From Acidobacteriota bacterium (GTDB taxonomy: Bacteria; Acidobacteriota; Thermoanaerobaculia; Multivoradales; J023): DNA of 64,000 nucleotides. The stretch's first letter is position 1. The number at the start of each line of letters is the position of its first letter. A program made the translations under genes and the position numbers. Below are positions 46,135-54,757 of this stretch, piece after piece. The notes beneath the pieces are model-generated. The model did no database searches. It saw only the letters and a program-made list of their open reading frames with translations, and was not told the origin of the DNA. The DNA lies in the NCBI GenBank assembly GCA_029263395.1, contig JAJCXO010000132.1, positions 17,843 through 81,842 of the forward strand, in the 5' to 3' direction.

Positions 46135-47718
46135 ATGGTCACATTATCACCTTCAGCGCATGACGAAGCGCGGCAGCGCTTCGGGGCGCTACAGTCGCGG
46201 CTGGTCGATGTCTGGGAGGCTGTCGTCAGCGGCCGGCCATGGGACCACACTTCGGTCATCGTCCCTTCCCTGAGCTTCCATCCCAAGGAGTTGGCCAAAA
46301 TAGCCGGTGCTCCTTTCTACGAGGAGAGGCTCCTCTTCACCTTGATGCGACTGCGAGATCCCAGGGCTCGGGTGATTTATTTGTCGAGCCAGCCGATTCA
46401 TCCCGAGATCGTCGACTACTACCTCCAGCATCTGATCGGTGTGCCAGCCAGCCACGCTCGTGGTCGATTGAAAATGCTCTGCGCGTACGATGCCAGTTCA
46501 CGGCCGCTGACTGAGAAGATCCTGGAGCGCCCGCGATTGGTTGAGCGAATTCGCCAGGCAATCGGTGATCCTGGCCGCGGCTACTTGACCTGCTTCAACT
46601 CGACGCGACTGGAAAGGGCACTGGCGGTTGAGCTCGGCATTCCGCTCAACGGCTTGGATCCCGAACTTCTCGACCTGGGAAGCAAGTCAGGATGTCGGCG
46701 TCTGTTTCGCGAAGCCGGCGTCGACTTGCCGCTCGGCTTCGAGGATCTGACCGGAGATGGTGAGATCATCGACTCGTTGGTCGAGCTGTCCCATCAGCGA
46801 CCGGGGTTGCGAACCGCGGTGATCAAGCTCGACGAGAGTTTTGCTGGCGCCGGCAACGCCTTGTACCGTTTCCCCAATCCCTTGCCGGAGGCGCCCGAAC
46901 CGCGGCGGGCAGCGATCACGGCGGCGCTGGGCAGTCTCGAGTGGTCGGCTGAAGAAGCCTACGAAGTTTTCCTGCGGACGCTCGGTGAGATGGGAGGAAT
47001 TGTCGAAGAGTACCTCGAAGCGGAGGAGGTTCGTTCGCCGAGCGTGCAGATGCGCATCGAACCCGATGGCCGACTACAGATGGTGTCAACCCACGACCAG
47101 GTGCTCGGTGGCACCACCGGTCAGACCTATCAGGGGTGCCGCTTTCCCGCCGACGATGAATATCGCCAGCTGATTCAGGACGAAGCGACCAAGGTCGGTC
47201 GCCTGCTGAGGGATCGTGGCGTGATCAGCCGCTTCGCGATCGACTTTGTCGTCTTGCGCGACGGTGGCGGCCCATGGCGGGCCGCTGCGATCGAAATCAA
47301 CTTGCGCATGGGTGGAACAACGCCGCCGTTCCTGGCTCTGCAGTTTCTGACCGGCGGTGACCTCGATCCGGCAACCGGGCAGTTCAACTCCCAAGGTCAC
47401 GCCAAGTACTACTACGCCACGGACAGCCTGAAATCCCCGTCATACAAAGGTCTGTTGCCAGAGGATTTCATCGACATCCTGACACTGCACGGCCTGCACT
47501 TCAGACCGTCGACCGAGACCGGAGTACTCTTCCACATGATTGGCGCGCTTTCCGAGTTCGGCAAGGTCGGCGTGACCTGCATCGGTAACAGTCGGGCAGA
47601 AGCCGACGAACTCTTTCGTCGTACGGCCGAGATTCTGGATTGCGAGACTGGATCGGCGGCGGCCGAAACGACGCCGGCAGCCGGACTTTTCGAGTCCAGG
47701 CCGGGCAGGATCGAGTAG
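46135..47718 (+). CDS. ATP-grasp ligase of the PGM1 peptide-ligase/carboxylate-amine ligase type
   Basis: The product is 527 residues. N-terminal half (~1-150) of PGM1-like fold (VIVPSLSF, RLLFTLMRLRDPRARVIYLSSQPIHPEIVDYYL), then an ATP-grasp core: LGSKSGCRRLFREAGVDLP, RTAVIKLDESFAGAGNALY, GIVEEYLEAEEVRSPSVQMRI, and AIEINLRMGGTTPPF providing the metal-binding Glu/Asn. It ligates an amine or peptide to a carboxylate with ATP. Substrate unknown; no biosynthetic cluster is adjacent. No Shine-Dalgarno is evident. Confidence 0.88.
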   Translation: MVTLSPSAHDEARQRFGALQSRLVDVWEAVVSGRPWDHTSVIVPSLSFHPKELAKIAGAPFYEERLLFTLMRLRDPRARVIYLSSQPIHPEIVDYYLQHLIGVPASHARGRLKMLCAYDASSRPLTEKILERPRLVERIRQAIGDPGRGYLTCFNSTRLERALAVELGIPLNGLDPELLDLGSKSGCRRLFREAGVDLPLGFEDLTGDGEIIDSLVELSHQRPGLRTAVIKLDESFAGAGNALYRFPNPLPEAPEPRRAAITAALGSLEWSAEEAYEVFLRTLGEMGGIVEEYLEAEEVRSPSVQMRIEPDGRLQMVSTHDQVLGGTTGQTYQGCRFPADDEYRQLIQDEATKVGRLLRDRGVISRFAIDFVVLRDGGGPWRAAAIEINLRMGGTTPPFLALQFLTGGDLDPATGQFNSQGHAKYYYATDSLKSPSYKGLLPEDFIDILTLHGLHFRPSTETGVLFHMIGALSEFGKVGVTCIGNSRAEADELFRRTAEILDCETGSAAAETTPAAGLFESRPGRIE

Positions 47719-47799
47719 CGACTTGTCGAGCGGCAGGCTGATCTGGACCCGATTACCCAACACAGCACCCCAGCGCTGCTGTTGCTCGTGATGCGTTAC

Positions 47800-47824
47800 C
47801 GCCCTACCGTCGTCCCCCAAGCCG
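47800..47824. repeat. 25-bp dispersed intergenic element, copy 2
   Basis: Near-identical (23/25) to 26229-26253. The surrounding 47719-47946 has no gene. Confidence 0.7.
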
Positions 47825-47946
47825 ACGTGTCACCACTCTCAAAACTGTCGAGGAAAACCCCGGTCTGAGCTGTCACGACCACGATCTCATCCTGTGCAGG
47901 TCCACCGTCGTTCCCAGTTGTAGGTCACCTGGCGTAGCTCTGGACA

Positions 47947-50900
47947 TCAAAGCTCGACAAACGCTTTCTCGCGCCGCAACATGAGCACCAGGGCGTCAGG
48001 ATCAACCAACAGCCTTTTGGGCTCGAAGTCACATTCGAACCGGACGGTGGTGCTCTCACTTGCACCGAGGATCACTTCGACCCGCGATTCTTTCCACGGT
48101 TTGTCTTCGTTGTTGTCGTCCTTGGGAAACCGCTCACCCCGTACCGCGGCAACCTCGATCGGCATTCGCCCGGTGCCGACATTTTCGAGTTCAACCTCGA
48201 CGATCCAGCGGCCACCTTCCGGAGTGATCGTCGGCTCGCCAAATCTGTACTGTGGCACCACAACGTCAAAAAACCATTGCTCAACAAATGGTTCAAAAGC
48301 CTCGGCATCCACAGCATGCTCACGCATGACGGCGACGAAGTCTTCGAGTACGGGATAGTCATCACTTTCGGCATAACGGTGGATGAAGTCTTTATAACCC
48401 GCCATCCCCGCTTCGCGCCCCATGTGCTGGAGCAACATCCAGAAAACCCACCCACCTTTGTCGTAGGTGACGGTCGTGTCGCCGGCCTTGGAGCCGTCGA
48501 TTCGCACTAAAGGTTTTTCGGAATCTACTTGACGACTATCCCCATAACGCTCTTCGATCTGTTTGAGGAAACCAATGCGATCTTCGTCTCCCTTGATCTG
48601 TTCGTAAAGTAGGGCTGTCGAGAAGTGGGACATGCCCTCTGACAGGATGTTGCCGCCTGGGCCTCGCCCTGGCATCAAGATGTTGCCCCACCATTGGTGA
48701 GCCGCCTCGTGGGCTGTGACCATGAACGCAACCTGCGCTTCCGGTTTGCTGAGGGTCAGGAACCCGATGTTCTCCGAAAACGTGATGTTGGTCGGGAAAC
48801 CTTGAGCGTAACTCGCCAACCCGGGAAACTCACTCAGCTTCAGCTCTTGCCACGGGAACTCATAAAACCACTCGGAGTAGTACTTGCGAGCGCCGGCCAA
48901 GGCTTCCCCCATCTCTTCGATATTGTATGTGTGCGCGGGATGATGGAAGATCTTGACACCTTTCCCTTCCCACATATCCCAGCGCCCAGCCACCACGTTG
49001 AAAAAGTTGATCGGATGATCGCTGTGCCACACCATGGTGCGCCGACCGTCCTCGACGGTATCGGACTGCAGGATGCCGACACCGTTGGCGCGATAGGACT
49101 CCGGCACAGTGACTCGGGTAGTCACCGTGTAGCGTGATCCCGCACCAAATGCCGGCGGCGTCCGGCCATGCCAGTGATCCTTGTCGAAGTCACGAGGCTC
49201 CAAGGCGTTGTCCTCGTCCACACCGCGGCCACCTTCGAAAAACGGCAAGGGCAAAAAGCTGCTCGAGAAACCCGTCAACACCGTACCGCTGGCCAGGACA
49301 AACTGCCCCATGCCGCCACCGTTTTTGGTGATCCCGTTGGGAAACCGCCCGCGATGGCTGAATCCGACAGTTACCGACTCCCCCGCAGCCAGAGGTTGCT
49401 CGAGTTCGAAGACGTGGAGACGTGCCCAGTCTTCGGGGGTGTGAGGCTCACCATCCAGGGTCCACTCGATCTCCTCGAAGTGGTCCCCGACCGACATCGG
49501 AAACCGCTGCATGGGCTTGTCGGAAGTATTCCGCAGCGCATAGGTCCCACTGACTTCGAAACTGGCAGCGTCTGGATCGAGTTGTAAGTGAAGGTCGACG
49601 TTGGTCAGCCAGGGTGTTTCGGCCTCTCCCCAGGTGATGAGGTTGCGGCCACGGTACTCCTCTTGTCGACGCTCGACGGCGCCGCCTTGGGTCCCCTTAC
49701 TGACCTCCACACCCAGCATCACACCGAGCACAATCGCTGGCACTGCCACCGGCGCCAGACGCCAGCCAGTTCGGATCAACGTCTTGGGATGGAGACGGTC
49801 GATCATCCGTCCGGAATCGTGCTCGCGCCGCGGGAAGATCCGCACCGTCAACACCACCAGGAAGGCAGCAACTGCCAGCCAAAAGCCGCGATTCAAGGCC
49901 AATGCATAACCGTTGGGAGCAACACCACCGAAGTCGGTCCAAGTGGTTGCGCTCCACAAATTCCAATTACCCACCCAGTTCATTTCGCCGCGAAACTGCT
50001 TCCAGCCCGTAAACGCCAACACCGCCAGGCCGAGGGTGTAGGCGCTGTAGCGATTGCGCGTCAGGGCCCAGGCGAAGGTCATAAAGGTTGACCAGACAAG
50101 GAAAGTTGGTACCAACAACAACCCCCACACGATGACAAACGGCCCAAGTGACGGAGCCACCTTACCCTCCACCAGCATGACCCCTGCCGCACCGACGTAG
50201 GCCGCGATCAAGATGACAGCGCCGACGATGCTATTGGCCACCGCCTTTCCGGTCAGCACAGCGGCGGTACCCGCCGACGTGGCGTAATACATCGGCGCCA
50301 ATCCAGTATGCCACTCTCGGCCGATGGACTCCACCGTGTAGAACAATAGGAGGAAACAAACCAACAGGGTGAGCGTATTCATCGAACCTACCGCGGCGGC
50401 CCCTGGAGTCAGCAGCAAGCGAGTGTCGAAGGCGCCCAGGCGGGTGAAGGCCGAGCCAAAAACCTGCAGCAGAATCAGCGGGACAAAGATATAAAGCCCC
50501 GGTTGAGACCTGAGACTACGAGCCTCGAAACGAGCCACGTCCGCCACCGACCGCAAAAAACCAGGGCGCTTGGTCATCATCTGCAAACTCACCATTGGAG
50601 GCTCGTCGAGGAAATCCACTGCCTCGGCCTCGGTTGTCGACGCAACCGGCTTGCGAAACCGGCTCAGCCAACGCCGACGGGGCGCCTTGACGGTGCGAGT
50701 ACCGCGCAGCGTGGTTGCGAAATGCCGCCCAGCCAGGGCTACGGCACCAAAACCGAGGACCACCATGACCAAGCGCGAAAGCAGAAACGGCCAGTCATAC
50801 CCAACCGGCTGGTGGTTGTAGTACTCGACTCCCAAGTCGACCTTCAACCAGGTTTCGTTGAGCCAACGGTAGCCGGCGGGCTCGATCCACATCAATAGCC

Positions 50901-51555
50901 GGTTAATCCGTGGGTCGAGCCAGGTCGGCGACCACGACCACAAAAAAGAGGTGTTGGCGATCAGGAGCACCACCGGAGTGACAAAAATCAAGATCGGCTT
51001 GCGGGTCAACTCGCCGACTGCAAACGATACGCCGGTCAAGAAAATCAAGAATGGCAAAGCCAAAAACAAGGCGGGACGTAGGTAGTTCAAGACAACAAAA
51101 GGCCCGCGGATCAGCTCCGATTGGGAGTTGGGTAACACCTGGTTGAAGAAGATGCTGAACAGCAGATGGATTCCCAGAACCACGACGAACAAGATCAACA
51201 CTGCGGTGAATTTGGCCCACACGTACTCGGCAGGTCGCAGGCTGGTGGCGTGTAACACTGGCCCTACCTTGAGCTCGTCATCCCGCGGGATCAACATGCC
51301 GGCAGCCACGGCGATAAAAAACGAGTAGAGGATGAATGTCATGATCGGCAGCATCAGAGCGTTTGAAAACTCCGAAGTGATCCATGCCCGGGCCGTACCA
51401 CCGATGGTGCTGTCGCCGGTAGAGATGGCGAGACTGCCAGAGGACAAACCCCAGGCGATCAATGCCAGCAGTACGAGCAAAACCCAGAACATCGGACGAG
51501 TGAAGTGAGCCCTGAGATCCAGGCTCATCATGGTGCGAAATCGAAAGGCATTCAT
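47947..51555 (-). CDS. ABC-2 type permease fused to an M1-family aminopeptidase domain
   Basis: The product is 1202 residues. The N-terminal ~590 carry about 12 TM helices in two ABC-2-like sets (MFWVLLVLLALIAWGLSS; VAAGMLIPRDDELKVGPVLHATSLRPAEYVWAK). The C-terminal ~600 are a beta-rich domain and gluzincin catalytic domain: His949 in HEAAHQWWG (HExxH) with the third ligand Glu in LSEGMSHF about 19 residues on. The substrate loop is unusual; the peptidase GAMEN motif is not seen. The adjacent ATPase gene overlaps by four bases (51552-51555), so the pair forms an ABC exporter with a built-in periplasmic peptidase. Confidence 0.92.
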   Translation of the reverse strand: MNAFRFRTMMSLDLRAHFTRPMFWVLLVLLALIAWGLSSGSLAISTGDSTIGGTARAWITSEFSNALMLPIMTFILYSFFIAVAAGMLIPRDDELKVGPVLHATSLRPAEYVWAKFTAVLILFVVVLGIHLLFSIFFNQVLPNSQSELIRGPFVVLNYLRPALFLALPFLIFLTGVSFAVGELTRKPILIFVTPVVLLIANTSFLWSWSPTWLDPRINRLLMWIEPAGYRWLNETWLKVDLGVEYYNHQPVGYDWPFLLSRLVMVVLGFGAVALAGRHFATTLRGTRTVKAPRRRWLSRFRKPVASTTEAEAVDFLDEPPMVSLQMMTKRPGFLRSVADVARFEARSLRSQPGLYIFVPLILLQVFGSAFTRLGAFDTRLLLTPGAAAVGSMNTLTLLVCFLLLFYTVESIGREWHTGLAPMYYATSAGTAAVLTGKAVANSIVGAVILIAAYVGAAGVMLVEGKVAPSLGPFVIVWGLLLVPTFLVWSTFMTFAWALTRNRYSAYTLGLAVLAFTGWKQFRGEMNWVGNWNLWSATTWTDFGGVAPNGYALALNRGFWLAVAAFLVVLTVRIFPRREHDSGRMIDRLHPKTLIRTGWRLAPVAVPAIVLGVMLGVEVSKGTQGGAVERRQEEYRGRNLITWGEAETPWLTNVDLHLQLDPDAASFEVSGTYALRNTSDKPMQRFPMSVGDHFEEIEWTLDGEPHTPEDWARLHVFELEQPLAAGESVTVGFSHRGRFPNGITKNGGGMGQFVLASGTVLTGFSSSFLPLPFFEGGRGVDEDNALEPRDFDKDHWHGRTPPAFGAGSRYTVTTRVTVPESYRANGVGILQSDTVEDGRRTMVWHSDHPINFFNVVAGRWDMWEGKGVKIFHHPAHTYNIEEMGEALAGARKYYSEWFYEFPWQELKLSEFPGLASYAQGFPTNITFSENIGFLTLSKPEAQVAFMVTAHEAAHQWWGNILMPGRGPGGNILSEGMSHFSTALLYEQIKGDEDRIGFLKQIEERYGDSRQVDSEKPLVRIDGSKAGDTTVTYDKGGWVFWMLLQHMGREAGMAGYKDFIHRYAESDDYPVLEDFVAVMREHAVDAEAFEPFVEQWFFDVVVPQYRFGEPTITPEGGRWIVEVELENVGTGRMPIEVAAVRGERFPKDDNNEDKPWKESRVEVILGASESTTVRFECDFEPKRLLVDPDALVLMLRREKAFVEL

Positions 51556-52526
51556 GCCACGACCTCCTCCGTAACCGAAGATTCGATGCTGCTCGAATCA
51601 GTCACGGACCCTGGCGCTGCAGACCCTGGCGTCGCGGACCCACTGCCGAGGACACCATCCGGCGCGTTGACCAGCGTCATGTAGGCGTCTTCTAGAGTCA
51701 CGTGCACCGGCTCGAACCCAGTTGGCGCCGGCCCGTCTGCAACGTAGATTCGGACCCGATTGCGCCCCTCAACCAAAATCGCCTGGGTGACCAAATGTTG
51801 GTCACGAATCGCTCGCAACTCTTCATTGGACCCTTGGCCTTCGAAGATTTTGCCCTCGAGTCGCGCACGCGCTTGGCCCGGGGTGGTCTCCGCTTTGAGG
51901 CGACCTTTGGAGATGACCGCAAATCGTGGGCACAGGACTGCAACATCTTCCACGATGTGGGTCGAAAGTAACACCGACCGCTCGTCCGCCAACTCGGCTA
52001 ACAAACGGTAGAACCGTTGCCGTTCCTCGGGATCCAACCCGGCAGTCGGCTCGTCAACGATGATCAGTCGCGGATTACCGGCCACCGCCTGAGCGATGCC
52101 GAGCCGTTGGCGCATGCCGCCAGAGTATCCTTTCACTTTGCGCTTGGCAGCAAACGTCAGGTTGACCCGTTCGAGAAGCTCCCCCACCAACTGGGGCAAC
52201 CCCTTGGGCGAAGTCACACCTTTGAGCTTCAGCAAGTAGGTGAGCATCTGCGCACCCGTCAAATGAGGATAAAAGCCGAAGTCCTGCGGCAGGTAACCGA
52301 GTCGAGCGTGGACCGCATCGGGCTGCACCACGACGTCCACGTCGTCGAGGGTGACTTCGCCACCTGTAGGCTCGAGTAAGCCGGCCAAAATCTTCATAAA
52401 GGTAGATTTGCCGGCTCCGTTGGGCCCCAACAACCCGAACATCCCTTTGGGAACATCCAAATCAATACCCCGCAGGGCCGTGACGCCGCCGGGATACACT
52501 TTGACCAAATTGCGCACTTTCAACAT
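51552..52526 (-). CDS. ABC transporter ATP-binding protein
   Basis: The product is 324 residues. Walker A GPNGAGKS (34-41), signature YSGGMRQRLGIA, Walker B LIIVDEPTAGLD, H-loop STHIVED. An extended C-terminal region (~215-324) is typical for ABC-2 type export ATPases; a Ser/Gly/Pro-rich tail (GSGSATPGSAAPGSVTDSSSIE) ends the protein. It powers the overlapping permease-peptidase. AGGGGAT precedes ATG 52526. Confidence 0.95.
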   Translation of the reverse strand: MLKVRNLVKVYPGGVTALRGIDLDVPKGMFGLLGPNGAGKSTFMKILAGLLEPTGGEVTLDDVDVVVQPDAVHARLGYLPQDFGFYPHLTGAQMLTYLLKLKGVTSPKGLPQLVGELLERVNLTFAAKRKVKGYSGGMRQRLGIAQAVAGNPRLIIVDEPTAGLDPEERQRFYRLLAELADERSVLLSTHIVEDVAVLCPRFAVISKGRLKAETTPGQARARLEGKIFEGQGSNEELRAIRDQHLVTQAILVEGRNRVRIYVADGPAPTGFEPVHVTLEDAYMTLVNAPDGVLGSGSATPGSAAPGSVTDSSSIESSVTEEVVA

Positions 52527-52638
52527 GATTTATATCCCCTATCTCAGATCCACGGGTCTTCAGGATGATTCGTTCGAGGCGTTCGCCAGGTCTCTCGTCG
52601 CAGTGCTAACCGCGGTGCTCGAGGCAGACTCGCGAGCG

Positions 52639-52897
52639 TCAAAAGACTGTCGCAAGGTTTTCGTAGGCGGTTGATGCGTAGGACTTCAGGGGACCCAGCC
52701 GATCCAGGGTTTGCTTGAGCTCGTCGAGATCGGCCCCGTCGCAAGCAATTCTGGACCGCGTTGAGCATGCGCTCGGAGGACGCGCCACCGTGATGGACCC
52801 AGACGAGATGCGGACTGCGGGACCACACCGCCTGGACTACCGACAACAGATCTCGACTCAGGAACGCCAACAGCAACTGAGGCGCATCCATTTCCAC
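52639..52897 (-). pseudogene. Small hypothetical gene broken by a frameshift near 52745
   Basis: From GTG 52897 or ATG 52891 the frame reads MDAPQLLLAFLSRDLLSVV, then SERMLNAVQ. From about 52745 the protein-like sequence continues in another frame (ACDGADLDELKQTLDRLG, then PLKSYASTAYENLATVF) to a TGA at 52639. One base change in length joins them into about 86 residues. No family recognised. It is 112 bp upstream of the ABC operon on the same strand. Confidence 0.6.
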
Positions 52898-52948
52898 GTA
52901 TTAATCTTACGAGACCCTCTGGAAACTTGTTTCAAACGCCCTCGTGCC

Positions 52949-53005
52949 GGCTCGGTATCGGCACCAGGGCTCGGTTTCGGCACCAGGGCTCGGTTTCGGC
53001 ACCAC
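52949..53005. repeat. 19-bp tandem repeat, three units
   Basis: GGCTCGGT(A/T)TCGGCACCAG repeated three times head to tail in the intergenic region. Confidence 0.85.
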
Positions 53006-53107
53006 GGACAATAAAGCGCCGAGGCGAATTACGCAGCCAGGGGGCCGCCCAGGCCGCGCAGTCCACAGGGGACGACCGGGCAACCGGCGTTTCTAGCCGG
53101 GATCGAG

Positions 53108-53779
53108 TTAACTCTTGGTGGCCATGAGGAGATTACCCAACGCCACCAAACGCTCTCCCCAATACTGCTTACGACGTTCAGCATCGGCCTTCGAGGTGAG
53201 CTTGCCATGCTGGATCGCCACCTGGCTTTTGTGCTCACCTTTGCTGGTGAAATAGGCCTGGACCGTGGTGTTGTCGTCCCAGGTCATGCGCACTGACTTC
53301 TCGGTTGCGGTGCGTACCGTCAGCTCGACACCGGGTAGCCAGCGTTGCCGGGTAGCCTCGTCGCGAAAGGCGGCCAGCAGCTCGCCGACCGAAACCGCAA
53401 AAGTTTTACTCTTGTTGGCGTCGTAACTGCCTTCCCGTCGCTGGCCAATTTCGCGTAACCCTTTGATGCGCTCGTAGCCGACGGTCACCGTCTGTGCCCA
53501 CCACAACGAAATCTCATAATGATCACCGACGAAACGGGCGATCTCTTTGTGCGACTTCGAGACCAAGCCTACTTTATCGAGCTCCTCGGCCCACTGCTTC
53601 CAGGTGCGGCCGGTCTTCGACGACACAGCGTCGTCGCTCATTCCCGCCAATTCGGGATAATCGGGTTCCGTCAACTCAGCACCCTTGCGCAAGAGCTGAG
53701 CCAGGGCGGCGGTATAGGACTCGCCGGTCTTCTCCATCCGAGCACGGACCAGACGCTTGAGGTCTTTGTTCTTCGGCAT
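53108..53779 (-). CDS. DUF4287-like N-terminus with SRPBCC/AHSA1 domain
   Basis: The product is 223 residues from ATG 53779 with AAGGAGAT upstream. The N-terminal ~75 residues (NKDLKRLVRARMEKTGESYTAALAQLL and GRTWKQWAEELDKVG) look like the DUF4287 module; the C-terminal part (FAVSVGELLAAFRDEATRQRWLPGVELTVRTATEKSVRMTW) is an AHSA1-type SRPBCC domain. Probably cytosolic binding or stress protein. Single gene; the 210 bp upstream contain nothing recognised. Confidence 0.85.
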   Translation of the reverse strand: MPKNKDLKRLVRARMEKTGESYTAALAQLLRKGAELTEPDYPELAGMSDDAVSSKTGRTWKQWAEELDKVGLVSKSHKEIARFVGDHYEISLWWAQTVTVGYERIKGLREIGQRREGSYDANKSKTFAVSVGELLAAFRDEATRQRWLPGVELTVRTATEKSVRMTWDDNTTVQAYFTSKGEHKSQVAIQHGKLTSKADAERRKQYWGERLVALGNLLMATKS

Positions 53780-53988
53780 TGCGATCTCCTTCGGTTGTAC
53801 CGCTAGCAACGCCCCCCAGCAGCGTGGCCAAACGGCTACGCGAAGGCTTCGTGAATGCCGATCCGGGAGTATGCCCCCCTTTGCCTCTGGAGAGACCCTC
53901 GCTGGGGGAAGGTCGAAGAGGTTGGGCGCGGACCAGCGCCACTCCCCAAAGAGTGCCAGCATCCAGGTTCGCTTGTCAAGGACTCCGT

Positions 53989-54519
53989 TCAGGCCTCAGT
54001 CAGGTGGGTCCACATGTGGACTTTTGACCGGTACTCTCCGTTCATCAACAGGGCGAGTGGCTCTGTCCCGAATCGCTTGAAACCGCAAGACTCATAAAGA
54101 GTTTGCGCTTGATTGTTGCCCTCCGTGAAGGTCAACTGAACAACCTTTGTCCCGTCACGGGACTTGGCATAGTCGAGTACCGCCAGGACAAGCTCTTTCC
54201 CCAGGCCTTGCCCGCGACTGTGTTGCGCGACGTACAAACCGAACAACTTGGCTTTATGTTGGGTCTTGTGCCTGTTCGCAAATTTGATCCCGGCTGCGCC
54301 GACGAGTGTTCCATCCATGAATCCGCCGAAAACTGCACTGGTTCCGTGATCGTCTGAGAGACGCTCTTCCCACCAGCTGATAGGCAGCGGAGCACGTTCG
54401 ACCACAGTCGACGTAAAAGCTTCGACCTCCTGCTCGTACGCCTGGAGCATGAGGGCGCGGTAGCGAGCCGCACTCACTACCGTCAAACGCTCGACATGAA
54501 AGTGTCTGGGATCGTTCAC
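53989..54519 (-). CDS. GNAT family N-acetyltransferase
   Basis: The product is 176 residues from GTG 54519, chosen because the GNAT fold starts there (VERLTVVSAARYRALMLQAY); the open frame extends to 54675 but the extra sequence is basic and not domain-like. The acetyl-CoA motif A is LFGLYVAQHSRGQGLGKELVLAVLDYAKS, with the C-terminal motif VVQLTFTEGNNQAQTLYESCGFKRFG. The substrate is unknown. It lies between the SRPBCC gene and the permease on the same strand. Confidence 0.87.
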   Translation of the reverse strand: MNDPRHFHVERLTVVSAARYRALMLQAYEQEVEAFTSTVVERAPLPISWWEERLSDDHGTSAVFGGFMDGTLVGAAGIKFANRHKTQHKAKLFGLYVAQHSRGQGLGKELVLAVLDYAKSRDGTKVVQLTFTEGNNQAQTLYESCGFKRFGTEPLALLMNGEYRSKVHMWTHLTEA

Positions 54520-54757
54520 AGTCTCGGTTCGCAAGCTCTCAACTGTGCGTCCGGGCTGACGTCGATGGAGTATGGCCCAAAGGCTTTTGGTTCCGAGGGT
54601 GCAATTGTCGGATACATCACGAGGGCTGGGAATGCGATCCCTGCTATTTCGTCCTTGACCAACAACTGTCGGCACCCTGTGAACAAACCTCGCTCCTCCG
54701 TCACGCGAACCTCTGTCACAGACCTCAGTTTATCACCGCTATGGCATAGCTCTCGAG

